Positions 37,211 to 46,754 of a stretch of DNA of 64,000 nt are shown one piece after another. The stretch is from Pseudomonas sp. ML2-2023-3 (lineage in GTDB: Bacteria > Pseudomonadota > Gammaproteobacteria > Pseudomonadales > Pseudomonadaceae). The position numbers were made by a program, and so were the translations under genes. How positions within the stretch are numbered: the first letter of the stretch is position 1; each line of letters opens with the position of its first letter. The stretch lies in contig NZ_CP146343.1 of assembly GCF_037055275.1 (NCBI RefSeq), forward strand, positions 5,177,001 to 5,241,000, in the 5' to 3' direction. The notes under the pieces are model-generated. The model searched no databases. It was not told the origin of the DNA and was given only the letters and a program-made list of their open reading frames with translations.

Positions 37211-38233
37211 TTACACCCGCGACCGGCGCCCAAAAAATGGATGGCTCGGGTCGTTGTAGCCCGGTGTCGATGAGTGCCCCGTCACCACCAGATCATTGAT
37301 AAACGCTTCGTCCTGCGCAGTGAACCTGTAGTTCAGCGCCGGTACGTAGTCTTCCCATTGCTGTTCGGTACGCGGACCGGCAATGGCCGAGGTGATCAGG
37401 GCGTTGTTCAGCACCCATGAAAGGGCGAACTGGCCTGCAGTGATGCCTTGCCCCTCGGCGTATTCACGTATGCGCTGGGCCAGGTTCAGAGACTCGGGGC
37501 GCCACTCGGTCTGCTGCAGGCGCGGGTCGTTACGCCCGGCGCGGGTGTCCTGGCCCGGCGCCTGATCAGGGTCGTATTTGCCCGTCAGCACGCCACGGGC
37601 CAACGGGCTGTAAGAGATCACGCCAATGCCGTAATGCTCGGCCGCAGGCAGGTGCTCGACTTCGATCTGGCGGTTGGCCAGGTTGTACAGCGGCTGGCTC
37701 ACGCTCGGCCGCTGGATGCCCAGCAGGTCAGCGCTGCGGCTGAATTCGGCCAGCTTCCAGCCCCGGTGGTTGGACAGCCCGTAACCGCGAATCTTGCCCG
37801 CCCGGATCAAGTCATCAAGGGCTCGAAGCGTTTCGTCCACCGGCGTGTCATGGTCTTCGCGGTGCAGGTAAAACAGGTCGATATAGTCGGTGTTCAGACG
37901 CTTGAGGCTGGCTTCGGCCGAAGCGATGACGTTCTGGCGCGAGGCGCCACTGTTGTTCGGCCCGCTACCGCCCGGGTCGGGATTGACGAACTTGGTCGCC
38001 AGCACCCATTGCTGACGGCGCTCGCCGATCAAGCGACCGACCACCTCTTCCGAAGCCCCCCCGTTGTAGCCATTGGCGGTGTCGATGGAGTTGATGCCCT
38101 GCTCAAACGCGCGGTCGGTGATACGCCGGGCGACGTCGTCCGGGGTCTGCCCGCCGAACATCATGGTGCCCAGGGTGATGGGCGAAACCTTCACACCGTT
38201 GCGGCCCAGGTTGCGGTACTGAATGTCGCTCAT
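37211..38233 (-). CDS. Aldo/keto reductase
   Basis: 340-aa NADPH-dependent oxidoreductase of the AKR superfamily, similar to the YajO/YghZ-type group. The catalytic tetrad is Asp and Tyr in INSIDTANGYNGG, Lys in WVLATKFVNPD and His in FYLHREDHDTP. The cofactor part has SYSPLARGVLTGKYD. The substrate cannot be told. It is convergent with puuR and transcribed away from the organosulfur block, so it is probably independent. Confidence 0.9.
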   Translation of the reverse strand: MSDIQYRNLGRNGVKVSPITLGTMMFGGQTPDDVARRITDRAFEQGINSIDTANGYNGGASEEVVGRLIGERRQQWVLATKFVNPDPGGSGPNNSGASRQNVIASAEASLKRLNTDYIDLFYLHREDHDTPVDETLRALDDLIRAGKIRGYGLSNHRGWKLAEFSRSADLLGIQRPSVSQPLYNLANRQIEVEHLPAAEHYGIGVISYSPLARGVLTGKYDPDQAPGQDTRAGRNDPRLQQTEWRPESLNLAQRIREYAEGQGITAGQFALSWVLNNALITSAIAGPRTEQQWEDYVPALNYRFTAQDEAFINDLVVTGHSSTPGYNDPSHPFFGRRSRV

Positions 38234-38449
38234 GATGACTCCCTGCGTGGTGATCGTGAAATCAAGTGGCGCAAACAGTAGTCAGCGGGGCTGAAGCGGT
38301 CAACGCCCAACGAAGCATAACCATAGAGCCGTTTTGCCAGGATTTCGCTTATACATAAATGGCATTTAAACGGCTTAATTAATTATTTATGGATCTAAAA
38401 AACCCTCGGTAATCTCATGACTTTTCGGACCGCATGAAAAGGAATCATC

Positions 38450-38518
38450 ATGAGCCGTCGCCCCCATGGCCCTGACTATTCACCTGCACTCACTCCCGCT
38501 GCAGGTTCGCGCCCATGA
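38450..38518 (+). CDS. 22-codon leader frame before the XRE-cupin gene
   Basis: ATG 38450 has a strong ribosome site (AAGGA, 7 bp upstream) and reads MSRRPHGPDYSPALTPAAGSRP, ending with TGA at 38516-38518, which overlaps the ATG of the next gene (ATGA). The next gene has only a weak ribosome site of its own, so this frame may couple or attenuate its translation. It is Pro/Ser-rich and has no known function. Whether it is translated is inference. Confidence 0.4.
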   Translation: MSRRPHGPDYSPALTPAAGSRP

Positions 38519-39093
38519 ATATCCCAACCGGCTTTCTCGACAGCAGCGGCAGTGTTCCCTTCAGCCTGCCCGAGCGCGATCAACAGGGCGACGACCCTAT
38601 CGCCAAACGTATCAGCCTCAACCTGCGGCGCCTGCGCGACAAGCGCCAGCTGACCCTGGAAGGGCTGGCCCATGCCAGCGGCGTGAGGCGGGCGATGATC
38701 GCGCAGATAGAAGCAGGCAGCAGTTTTCCCTCGGTCAAAGTGCTGTGCAAGGTGGCAGGCGCGCTTCAGGTGTCGATCGCCGAATTTCTCGACCCCGGCA
38801 CCGTTATCCGCCGCGCCTTGCCCCCCGAGCACGGTGAACCGGCGGTGGCGTTCCATGAGCTGCGCCTGAGCCCCCAGGCCAGGAAAACTCTGCCCGGCTA
38901 CCCCCACAGCGAGCAAATAAACCTGGTGGTCGCCCAAGGCACTTTAGAGCTGACCCTCAATGACGAACTCATCGTCCTGAACACTGGCGACTCAATCCTG
39001 TTCAGCACCGAACAGCCCCACACCTGCCACAACCCGAGAGACAGCGAAGCCGTCGCCTATCTGGTGACCAGCCCTGCGCAAGTGCAGGAATAG
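38515..39093 (+). CDS. XRE-cupin transcriptional regulator of the organosulfur block
   Basis: 192 aa. The helix-turn-helix is at about residues 33-90 (LNLRRLRDKRQLTLEGLAHASGVRRAMIAQIEAGSSFPSVKVLCKVAGAL), and a C-terminal cupin follows (about 120-185; INLVVAQGTLELTLNDELIVLNTGDSILFSTEQPHTCHN). It leads the block of monooxygenase, peptide-type ABC transporter and dehydrogenase genes and probably regulates them. The ligand is not known. A short leader frame overlaps its start. Confidence 0.88.
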   Translation: MNIPTGFLDSSGSVPFSLPERDQQGDDPIAKRISLNLRRLRDKRQLTLEGLAHASGVRRAMIAQIEAGSSFPSVKVLCKVAGALQVSIAEFLDPGTVIRRALPPEHGEPAVAFHELRLSPQARKTLPGYPHSEQINLVVAQGTLELTLNDELIVLNTGDSILFSTEQPHTCHNPRDSEAVAYLVTSPAQVQE

Positions 39094-39129
39094 ACCGCTT
39101 TTGCCTACCCACTGCCTGGAGCCTTCGCC

Positions 39130-40269
39130 TTGTCACGTCAGCTATCCCCACTGGATTTCCCTGAAAGCCCGCTGTCCCGCGCCTTCGAGCAACCGCTGTT
39201 TCTGGGCCTGTTCCTGCCTGTGCAATCGGGCGGCTGGAGCCCATCGGCGCTGCCTCGCAGCACCACCTGGACCTTCGACTACAACCGCCAGTTGACCCTG
39301 CGCGCCGAAGCGCTGGGCTTCGATCTGGTGTTCGCCCTGGCCGAATGGCTGGGCAAGGGCGGCTACGGTGGCGATATCCGCTACCACGACGAGTCCCTGG
39401 ATGCCTTCATCACCCAGGCGGCACTGGCGTCGGTGACAGAGCGGATCTTGCTGATTTCCACCCTGCACGTGCTCTACGGCCCCTGGCATCCGCTGCATCT
39501 GGCCAAGTTCGGCGCCACCCTGGATCACATCAGCAAAGGCCGCTGGGGCCTGAACCTGGTCACTGGCCATCGCCACTGCGAGCACAGGCGCTTTGGGCAG
39601 GCGCCCATCGAGCATGATCAGCGTTACCGCCAGGCCGACGAATTTATCCGCGTGGTGCAGGAGCTGTGGCACAGCCAGGAAAACGTCGATTTCAGCGGCG
39701 ATCATTACAAACTCGAAGAGGCCTATGTCAGCGTCAAACCGTCCTTTGGCCGCCCGGTACTGGTCAACGCCACCGGCTCACCCGCAGGCATCGACTTTGC
39801 CGCCCGCCACTCCGACATCGTGTTTACCACCAGCCCCGGCAGTGCCGAAATCGAAAGCGCGCTGGACAAGCTGCCCGAGCATTTGCAGCGGATCAAACAC
39901 GCTGCCCACGGCTATGGCCGTCAGGTGCGCACCCTGATCAACCCGCTGGTGATTTGCCGCGACAGCGATGCCGAAGCCTGGGAGGTCCACGCCGCCATCA
40001 CCGCCGCAGGCGACCCCGGTGCGCTGGAGGGTCATGCCCGCGAAGCCAGCGATGCCCATGCCTGGCGCGGCCACCAACCGGCAGAGCGTTACGTGGGCGG
40101 CAATATCCAGCTGGTCGGCAGCCCCGAGACCGTGGTGCGCGACATCATCCGCCTGAAAGAGGCCGGTATCGACGGCCTGCAACTGAGTTTCTTCGATTTC
40201 GCCCCCGACCTTGAACAGTTTGGCGAGCGCGTTTTGCCGCTTTTGCGCCAGGCCGGCTTACGCCGCTAA
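39130..40269 (+). CDS. FMNH2-dependent monooxygenase, SfnG/SsuD type
   Basis: 379-aa luciferase-like (LLM class) monooxygenase using reduced FMN and oxygen, probably to break a C-S bond in a sulfone or sulfonate. TTG 39130 is the likely start: GGAG lies 9 bp upstream and no ATG fits. Family segments are RWGLNLVTGHRHCEHRRFG, ADEFIRVVQELW, NATGSPAGIDFAARHSDIVFT and the end GGNIQLVGSPETVVRDIIRLKEAGIDGLQLSFFDF. No flavin reductase is encoded in the window, so FMNH2 must come from elsewhere. Dimethylsulfone versus sulfonate cannot be decided here. Confidence 0.82.
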   Translation: MSRQLSPLDFPESPLSRAFEQPLFLGLFLPVQSGGWSPSALPRSTTWTFDYNRQLTLRAEALGFDLVFALAEWLGKGGYGGDIRYHDESLDAFITQAALASVTERILLISTLHVLYGPWHPLHLAKFGATLDHISKGRWGLNLVTGHRHCEHRRFGQAPIEHDQRYRQADEFIRVVQELWHSQENVDFSGDHYKLEEAYVSVKPSFGRPVLVNATGSPAGIDFAARHSDIVFTTSPGSAEIESALDKLPEHLQRIKHAAHGYGRQVRTLINPLVICRDSDAEAWEVHAAITAAGDPGALEGHAREASDAHAWRGHQPAERYVGGNIQLVGSPETVVRDIIRLKEAGIDGLQLSFFDFAPDLEQFGERVLPLLRQAGLRR

Positions 40270-40289
40270 CCCACCCCAGGATGACCGCC

Positions 40290-41918
40290 ATGCCCTTTAC
40301 CCGTCGTCAATTTGTTGTTGGCCTGTCTGCCCTGTCCGCACTCGGCGCCAGCATTCCGTTCCTGCCCTCAGCCCTGGCCGACGCGACGGGCGAAGCCGTC
40401 AGCGGGCGGCGGGTGTTCAACCTGTTGATCAACCCCGAACCACCGTCGCTGAGTTCGTTCAATACCACAGCGGGCACCAGTGTCACGGCCAGCAGCAAGG
40501 TGCTGGAGGGCTTGCTCACCTATGACGAAAACCTCAACGCCCGCCCTGCACTGGCGACCGCCTGGGAGGCTGCACCCGATGGCCTGAGCTACCGCTTCAC
40601 CCTGCGCGAAGGGGTCAAGTGGCATGACGGCGAGCCCTTCACCTCGGCTGACGTGGCCTTCTCCCTGGACCTGATCAAGCGCTTCCACCCCCGAGGCTCC
40701 AGCACCTTCGCCAACCTTGAGCGAGTCGACACCCCCGACGACCACACCGCCATCGTCCACTTGAGCAAGCCTGCGCCGTACCTGGTTCGCGGCTTTGCCG
40801 GAGGTGAAACGCCCATCGTGCCCAAGCACCTGTATGCCTCGGGCGACCCATTGAGCAACCTGCACAACAATGCCCCGGTGGGCACCGGCCCCTTCCGCTT
40901 CAAACGCTGGGAACGTGGCAGCTTTATCGAATACGAACGCAACCCGCAGTACTGGGATCCGGCGGCAACCGTGGTCGACACCCTGATCCTCAAAGTCATC
41001 CCGGACGGCGCCGCCCGCATGGCCGCGTTCGAAAACGGCACGCTGGATGCCGGCGGGCAAAGTCCGGTGCCCCTCAGCGAGCTTGACCGTCTGACCAAAT
41101 CTGGCCGATTGAAGGCCACAACCCGGGGCTACCGCTACACCATTACCCCGACCATTCTTGAGTTCAACCTTGACCACCCGCTGCTGTCACGCCTCGAAGT
41201 CCGCCAGGCGATTGCCCATGCCCTGGACCGCGAAGTCATCCGCAAAGTGGTGTACTACGGCTACGCCGAAGCCAGCTATTCGCCCATTCCCAAAAGCTTT
41301 GCCAACTACGTCTACGAAGGCCCCAACCCGTACCCCTTCGACACAGAGGCTGCCAACGCGCTGCTGGACAAGGCGGGGCTAGAGAAAAAAGGCCCCTGGC
41401 GTTTCAGCCTGACCCTCGACCCGCTGCCCTATGGCGACAGCTACAGCCGCACCGCCACCTATGTGCGCAGCGCACTGGCACGCATTGGCATCGAAGTGAA
41501 GCTGCGCGCCCAGGACTTCCCCACCTACATCAAGCGGATCTACACCGACCGCGACTTTGATTTCGCGGTGGTCGGCATGGGCACCCTGTACGACCCCACC
41601 GTCGGTGTTCAACGCCTGTACTGGTCGAAGAACTTTCGCAAGGGCGTGCCCTTCTCCAACGGCACCCACTACAACAACCCCGAGGTGGACCGCCTGCTGG
41701 AAAGCGCCGCCGTGGAGACCGACGAGCAAAAACGCGGCGATCTGTTCAAGGCATTCCAGAAAATCGTGATCGAAGAAGTGCCTTCCATCACCCTGGTGAT
41801 GCAGCAACAGGTCTCGGTCTACAACACGCGGGTCAGCGGCTTCGAAGACGACGCCAACGGCCTGGACAGCAGCCTGACCAATATCAGCCTGGCCGCCGCA
41901 GGTGGCGAGCATGCTTGA
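40290..41918 (+). CDS. ABC transporter substrate-binding protein, SBP_bac_5 family
   Basis: 542 aa from ATG 40290, chosen because AGGA lies 8 bp upstream of it; an earlier ATG at 40281 overlaps that site. The N-terminus FTRRQFVVGLSALSALGASIPFLPSALA looks like a twin-arginine signal, so export folded into the periplasm is possible. The body is a dipeptide/oligopeptide-type binding protein (LEGLLTYDENLNARPALATAWE, GPFRFKRWERGSFIEYERNPQYW, EVRQAIAHALDREVI). It probably binds an organosulfur compound, from context only. Confidence 0.88.
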   Translation: MPFTRRQFVVGLSALSALGASIPFLPSALADATGEAVSGRRVFNLLINPEPPSLSSFNTTAGTSVTASSKVLEGLLTYDENLNARPALATAWEAAPDGLSYRFTLREGVKWHDGEPFTSADVAFSLDLIKRFHPRGSSTFANLERVDTPDDHTAIVHLSKPAPYLVRGFAGGETPIVPKHLYASGDPLSNLHNNAPVGTGPFRFKRWERGSFIEYERNPQYWDPAATVVDTLILKVIPDGAARMAAFENGTLDAGGQSPVPLSELDRLTKSGRLKATTRGYRYTITPTILEFNLDHPLLSRLEVRQAIAHALDREVIRKVVYYGYAEASYSPIPKSFANYVYEGPNPYPFDTEAANALLDKAGLEKKGPWRFSLTLDPLPYGDSYSRTATYVRSALARIGIEVKLRAQDFPTYIKRIYTDRDFDFAVVGMGTLYDPTVGVQRLYWSKNFRKGVPFSNGTHYNNPEVDRLLESAAVETDEQKRGDLFKAFQKIVIEEVPSITLVMQQQVSVYNTRVSGFEDDANGLDSSLTNISLAAAGGEHA

Positions 41919-42897
41919 ACGGCGCAGAATGTGGCGCCTGTCGAGGCGCACCTTGTGGCAAGCCATCCCCACCGTGATCGGCATCCTGGTACTTAATTTT
42001 CTGCTGCTGCGGCTGATCCCCGGCGACGCGGTAGACGTGCTGGCCGGTGAATCCGGGGGCGCCAGCGCCGAGACGCTGATCCAGTGGCGCAGCCATTTCG
42101 GCCTGGACTTGAGCCTGGTGGACCAACTGCAGCGCTACCTCGGCCAACTGGCCCATCTGGACCTGGGCCTGTCGCCACGCTTCAACCTGCCGGTCAGCCA
42201 ACTGGTGCTGGACCGACTGCCCAACACCCTGCTGCTGATGGTCGGCGCACTGGGGCTGGCACTGGCCATCGGGATTGCTGCCGGAACCGTCATGGCGACC
42301 TGGGTCGGGCGCTGGCCTGACCGCGTGTTGTCACTGGCGGTGTTGCTGCTCTACTCCACGCCGGGATTCTGGATCGGCCTCATGGCGGTGTTGCTGTTCT
42401 CGGTCAAACTGGGCTGGCTGCCCAGCAACGGTTTCCAGACCCTGGGCCTGAACCTCAATGGCCCGGCCTGGCTGCTCGACCGGCTGCAACACGCCGTGCT
42501 GCCCGTACTGGCCCTGGCCACGTTTTATATCGCCCTGTATGCCCGACTGACCCGCGCCGCGATGCTTGAAGTGCAACGCCAGGACTATGTGCGCACCGCT
42601 CGCGCCAAGGGGCTCGCGCCCTGGCGAGTGGTGTCGCGGCACGTGCTGCGCAATGCCCTGCTGCCCGTATCGACCCTGGCCGGGCTGCATTTTGCCGCCC
42701 TGCTCGGTGGCGCGGCCGTCACCGAAACCCTGTTCGGCTGGCCGGGCCTGGGCCGCCTCACCCTGGAGGCGGTGATGTCCCGCGACTACAACCTGCTGCT
42801 GGGCATCCTGCTGCTGTCATCGATGCTGGTCGTGGTGATCAACATCGCCGTTGACCTGCTGCAAGCCTGGCTCGACCCCCGTATCCAGGCCGACTGA
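41911..42897 (+). CDS. ABC transporter permease, DppB type
   Basis: 328-aa inner-membrane permease with six membrane segments. ATG 41911 overlaps the end of the binding-protein gene by 8 bp. The transport signature is VQRQDYVRTARAKGLAPWRVVSRHVLRNALLP. It has the DppB-type start WQAIPTVIGILVLNFLLLRLIPGDAVDVL. Confidence 0.92.
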   Translation: MLERRRMWRLSRRTLWQAIPTVIGILVLNFLLLRLIPGDAVDVLAGESGGASAETLIQWRSHFGLDLSLVDQLQRYLGQLAHLDLGLSPRFNLPVSQLVLDRLPNTLLLMVGALGLALAIGIAAGTVMATWVGRWPDRVLSLAVLLLYSTPGFWIGLMAVLLFSVKLGWLPSNGFQTLGLNLNGPAWLLDRLQHAVLPVLALATFYIALYARLTRAAMLEVQRQDYVRTARAKGLAPWRVVSRHVLRNALLPVSTLAGLHFAALLGGAAVTETLFGWPGLGRLTLEAVMSRDYNLLLGILLLSSMLVVVINIAVDLLQAWLDPRIQAD

Positions 42898-42911
42898 AAA
42901 GGAGCTGCCCC

Positions 42912-43790
42912 ATGACCACTGCCGTGCTGCAAAGCGCCCCGACCGGCTACAGCGAAAGCGTCTGGACGGCCCTGTTGCGTAACCCTTCGGCACTGATCGG
43001 CGCGACGATGCTGGCGCTGGTACTCACCCTGGCGCTGTTGGCCGGAACGCTCTATCCCGGTGATCCGCTGGACATGGTGGCCATGCCGATGCTCTGGCCC
43101 GGCGACGACCCGGGCTACGTTCTGGGCAGCGACTCACTGGGCCGCGACGTGGCTGCCGGCATCGCCCACGGCGCCCGGGGCTCCTTATTGATTGCCGCCA
43201 GCGCCACCCTCATCAGCGTATTGATCGGCGGGCTGGTCGGTGCCTTGGCCGGCTACCACGGCGGCAAGCTGGGGGATGTGCTGATGCGCATCTGCGAAGT
43301 GTTCCAGACCGTGCCGTCGTTTTTGCTGGTGATCGTCATCGTGGCCATCGGCAACCCGACACTTGGGATCATCGCGCTGGCGATCGGCATCTCCTCATGG
43401 CCAACGGTCGCACGGCTGGTGCGCGCCGAATTCCGTACCCTGCGCGAAGCCGACTTCGTCACCGCCGCCCGCAGCCTGGGCTTCAGCAACAGCTCGATCA
43501 TCCTGCGCGAAATCCTGCCCAACGCCCTTGCGCCACTGGTGGTCACCACCTCGATCCTGATCGCCCAGGCGATTCTGGTGGAAGCCGGACTGGCCTTTCT
43601 GGGCATGAGCGACCCGAATCAAGCCAGTTGGGGCGCCATGCTCGGCAGCGGTCGTGAACAGATCGCCAGCGGCTGGTACCTGACCGCCCTGCCGGGGCTG
43701 GCAATCATCTTCGTGGTGCTGGCCCTCAACCTTCTGGGCGACGGTCTCAACGACGCCCTCAACCCTCGCCTGCGACGGTATATCCCATGA
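42912..43790 (+). CDS. ABC transporter permease, DppC type
   Basis: 292-aa partner permease with six membrane segments and EAA loop AEFRTLREADFVTAARSLGFSNSSIILREILPNALAP. The start has a GGAG ribosome site, and the stop overlaps the ATPase gene by 4 bp (ATGA). Confidence 0.92.
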   Translation: MTTAVLQSAPTGYSESVWTALLRNPSALIGATMLALVLTLALLAGTLYPGDPLDMVAMPMLWPGDDPGYVLGSDSLGRDVAAGIAHGARGSLLIAASATLISVLIGGLVGALAGYHGGKLGDVLMRICEVFQTVPSFLLVIVIVAIGNPTLGIIALAIGISSWPTVARLVRAEFRTLREADFVTAARSLGFSNSSIILREILPNALAPLVVTTSILIAQAILVEAGLAFLGMSDPNQASWGAMLGSGREQIASGWYLTALPGLAIIFVVLALNLLGDGLNDALNPRLRRYIP

Positions 43791-45493
43791 GCCTTCTGGA
43801 CGTACGCGGTTTGCGCGTGAGCTACGACAACGCCGATGCGGTAAAAGACCTGAGCTTCACGTTGCAGGCAGGCGAGACCCTGGCACTGGTGGGTGAATCC
43901 GGCTGCGGCAAATCCACCACGGCCCTGGCGCTGATGGGCCTGCTGCCGGACAACGCCCGGCTGGGCGGCCAGGTCTTGTTTGAAGGCCAGGACCTGCTGA
44001 GCATCGCGCCCCGGCAGATGCGCCAGTTGCAAGGCAACGCGCTGGGGATGATTTTCCAGGACCCGCTGTCCAGCCTCAACCCGGTATTGACCCTGGGCGA
44101 ACAGGTGGCCGAAAGCCTGCTGGCGCACACCGACCTCACCCGTCGCCAGGCCTGGAAACGCGCCGAAGAACTGTTCGCGCTGGTGCAACTGCCCCGCCCC
44201 GCAGCCCACCTGCACGAGTACCCGCAACATTTGTCTGGCGGTCAGCGCCAGCGGGTGGTGATCGCCATGGCGATTGCCTGCCAGCCGCGCCTGTTGATCG
44301 CCGACGAGCCGACCACCGCGCTGGATGTGAGCGTGCAGGCGCGGATTCTCGAATTGCTCGCCCGTTTGCGCGGCGAACTGGGCATGGGGCTGCTGTTGAT
44401 CACCCATGACCTGGGAGTGGTTGGCCAGCACGCCGACCGGGTGATCGTGATGCACGACGGTCACGCGCTGGAGAGCCAGCCGACCCGTGCCCTGATCGAT
44501 CGCCCGCAACACCCCTACAGCCGCGGCCTGCTTCAGGCTTCGCTGGGAGCGGAACATGACCAGCACTACCTGAACAACCGCCTGGCCGAAATCAACATCG
44601 AGCGCCAGCCCGGCCAGGCCACGCGCTACAGCGTCAACAGCAGCCACTACGGGCCGGGGCGCAAGCCACGGGCACCCGCCGGCAACCCGGCGCTGCTCAA
44701 GGTCAGCGACCTGACCACCGGCTACGGCGACAGCACTGTACTCAACCGCATCAGTCTGGAAGTGGGCGAGCGCGAGAGCGTGGGACTGGTCGGCGAATCG
44801 GGCTGCGGCAAGTCGACCCTCAGCCGCACCCTGCTGCGTTTGCTGCCTGCACGCAGCGGCACTGTCGAGTTCGACGGGCGCGACATCGCCAGCCTCGCCG
44901 GTGAGGAGTTGCTGGGCTGGCGACGCCAGGTGCAAATGATTTTCCAGGACCCCTATGCCGCGCTCAATCCGCGCCACAGCGTGGAGACCATTCTCGACCG
45001 CGTGCAGCGCCTGCACGGACAGAACGACCCGGGGCAGCGCCAACAGGCACGTCTGGCAATGCTCGACGCCGTCGGTCTTGCGCGCAGCAGTCTGGCGCGT
45101 CTGCCCCATCAGTTCTCCGGTGGCCAGCGCCAGCGCATCGGCATCGCCCGGGCGCTGATCCTCAAACCCCGGCTGGTGATCTGCGACGAGCCGGTGTCGG
45201 CACTGGATGTCTCGACCCAGGCCCAGATTCTCAACCTGCTGGTGGAACTGCGCGAAGAACTGAGCCTGTCCTACCTGTTTATCTCCCACGACCTGTCGGT
45301 GGTGCGCTATTTCGCCGACCGGATCCTGGTGATGGAACAAGGGCAGATTGTCGAGCAAGCCACCCCGCACACCCTCTGGCACTCACCCCGGCACCCTTAC
45401 ACCCGTCGCCTGTTGGCGGCGATACCGGGCGCTGCGGCGCCGAGCCCCCCACCCCTGCCTGTATCCGGCCTGCGCTTTGCTGTTGGCTGGTAA
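43787..45493 (+). CDS. Double ABC ATPase (DppD-DppF fusion type)
   Basis: 568 aa with two complete ATPase modules in one chain. Module 1 has Walker [10 protein letters not shown] (about residues 36-44), LSGGQRQRV and Walker [13 protein letters not shown]; module 2 has GESGCGKST (about 335-343), FSGGQRQRI and [12 protein letters not shown]. It serves both permeases above, as in GsiA/YejF. The C-terminal ~25 residues are Pro-rich. Confidence 0.93.
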   Translation: MSLLDVRGLRVSYDNADAVKDLSFTLQAGETLALVGESGCGKSTTALALMGLLPDNARLGGQVLFEGQDLLSIAPRQMRQLQGNALGMIFQDPLSSLNPVLTLGEQVAESLLAHTDLTRRQAWKRAEELFALVQLPRPAAHLHEYPQHLSGGQRQRVVIAMAIACQPRLLIADEPTTALDVSVQARILELLARLRGELGMGLLLITHDLGVVGQHADRVIVMHDGHALESQPTRALIDRPQHPYSRGLLQASLGAEHDQHYLNNRLAEINIERQPGQATRYSVNSSHYGPGRKPRAPAGNPALLKVSDLTTGYGDSTVLNRISLEVGERESVGLVGESGCGKSTLSRTLLRLLPARSGTVEFDGRDIASLAGEELLGWRRQVQMIFQDPYAALNPRHSVETILDRVQRLHGQNDPGQRQQARLAMLDAVGLARSSLARLPHQFSGGQRQRIGIARALILKPRLVICDEPVSALDVSTQAQILNLLVELREELSLSYLFISHDLSVVRYFADRILVMEQGQIVEQATPHTLWHSPRHPYTRRLLAAIPGAAAPSPPPLPVSGLRFAVGW

Positions 45494-45509
45494 TTCCAAG
45501 GAGCATCAC

Positions 45510-46733
45510 ATGTCACACATAGACTCAGCCTGGGGCGCCGTCCCGTCGGCCGGATACGAAGACCTGGCGCAACGTTTTCGCCCCCTGTTCGCCCGGATTC
45601 GCGAGGGGGCAGTGGATCGCGAACTGGAGCGGCGCCTGCCGATCCAGGAACTGCAATGGCTCAAGGAAGCAGGCTTCACCACGGTTCGCGTACCCAAGGC
45701 ATACGGCGGCGCGGGCGCCAGCCTGCCCGAACTGTTCAACCTGCTGATCGAACTGGCCGAGGCCGACTCGAACCTGGTGCAGTCGTTGCGCGGGCACTTT
45801 GGTTTTTGCGAAAACCTGCTCAACAGCCGCGACCGTGAATATCAGGGCATCTGGCTGGAGCGACTGGGCCGTGGCGAGACCGTCAGCCCGGCGTCCGGCG
45901 AAGTGGGCAACGCCAAACAGCTTGAATTCGGTACCCGCCTGAGCCTGCACGGCGGCCATTGGCAACTGAGCGGCAGCAAGTTCTACACCACGGGTGCGCT
46001 GTATGCCGACTGGGTCGATGTCAGCGCCAACAACCCTGATGAACAGCGAGTCTCGGTGACTGTACGCACCAGCGACCCCGGGGTTGAAATCATTGATGAC
46101 TGGAACGGTTTCGGCCAGACCTTGACCGCCAGCGGCACGACCCATTTTCGCGAAGTGCCGGTCGATCCGATCAACGTCATCCTGGCTGAAAACCGCTTTC
46201 GCTATTCACCGGCTTTTTACCAGACCGTGCACACCGCGACCCTGGCCGGAATTGGCCGGGCGCTGGCCGCAGAGACGGCCGGGCACGTGGCCAAGCGCAC
46301 CCGCAGTTTCAGCAGCGGCAATGCCCCGCGTGTGGCACAGGATCCGCAAGTGCTGCAAGTGGTGGGCAACCTGCGCAGCGCGGCTTACACCGCGGGAGCC
46401 ATCACGGCACTGAACGCGCAGGCCCTGCAACGCGCCCATGAAGCGAGCTTGAGCGACGACGAACAGGCGTTGACCCTGGCGGTGAACATCGCGGAACTGG
46501 AAGTGGCGCAATCACAAACCATCGTCTCGGACCTGATCATCAAGGCCAGTGGCGATTTGTTTGATGCGCTGAGTGCGTCGGCCACCCTCAAGCCATTGGG
46601 GCTGGACCGTTTCTGGCGTAATGCGCGGACGTTGTCGTCCCACAATCCGCGTATCTACAAGAGCCGGATCGTGGGTGACTTCGCGGTCAACGGCACACCG
46701 CCGCCTGCGCAATGGCGCATTGGTGTGGCGTAG
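45510..46733 (+). CDS. Acyl-CoA dehydrogenase-like flavin monooxygenase (SfnC/DszC group)
   Basis: 407 aa. It has the acyl-CoA dehydrogenase fold with N-terminal helical, middle beta and C-terminal helical domains (FTTVRVPKAYGGAGASLPELFNLL, GHWQLSGSKFYTTGALYADW, WNGFGQTLTASGTTHFREVPV). The substrate-free middle segment and organosulfur context fit the DszC/SfnC class of FMN-dependent monooxygenases rather than fatty acid oxidation. It follows the ATPase gene by 16 bp and is last in the plus-strand block. The substrate is unknown. Confidence 0.8.
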   Translation: MSHIDSAWGAVPSAGYEDLAQRFRPLFARIREGAVDRELERRLPIQELQWLKEAGFTTVRVPKAYGGAGASLPELFNLLIELAEADSNLVQSLRGHFGFCENLLNSRDREYQGIWLERLGRGETVSPASGEVGNAKQLEFGTRLSLHGGHWQLSGSKFYTTGALYADWVDVSANNPDEQRVSVTVRTSDPGVEIIDDWNGFGQTLTASGTTHFREVPVDPINVILAENRFRYSPAFYQTVHTATLAGIGRALAAETAGHVAKRTRSFSSGNAPRVAQDPQVLQVVGNLRSAAYTAGAITALNAQALQRAHEASLSDDEQALTLAVNIAELEVAQSQTIVSDLIIKASGDLFDALSASATLKPLGLDRFWRNARTLSSHNPRIYKSRIVGDFAVNGTPPPAQWRIGVA

Positions 46734-46754
46734 GATAAAAATCACGAAAAACCC

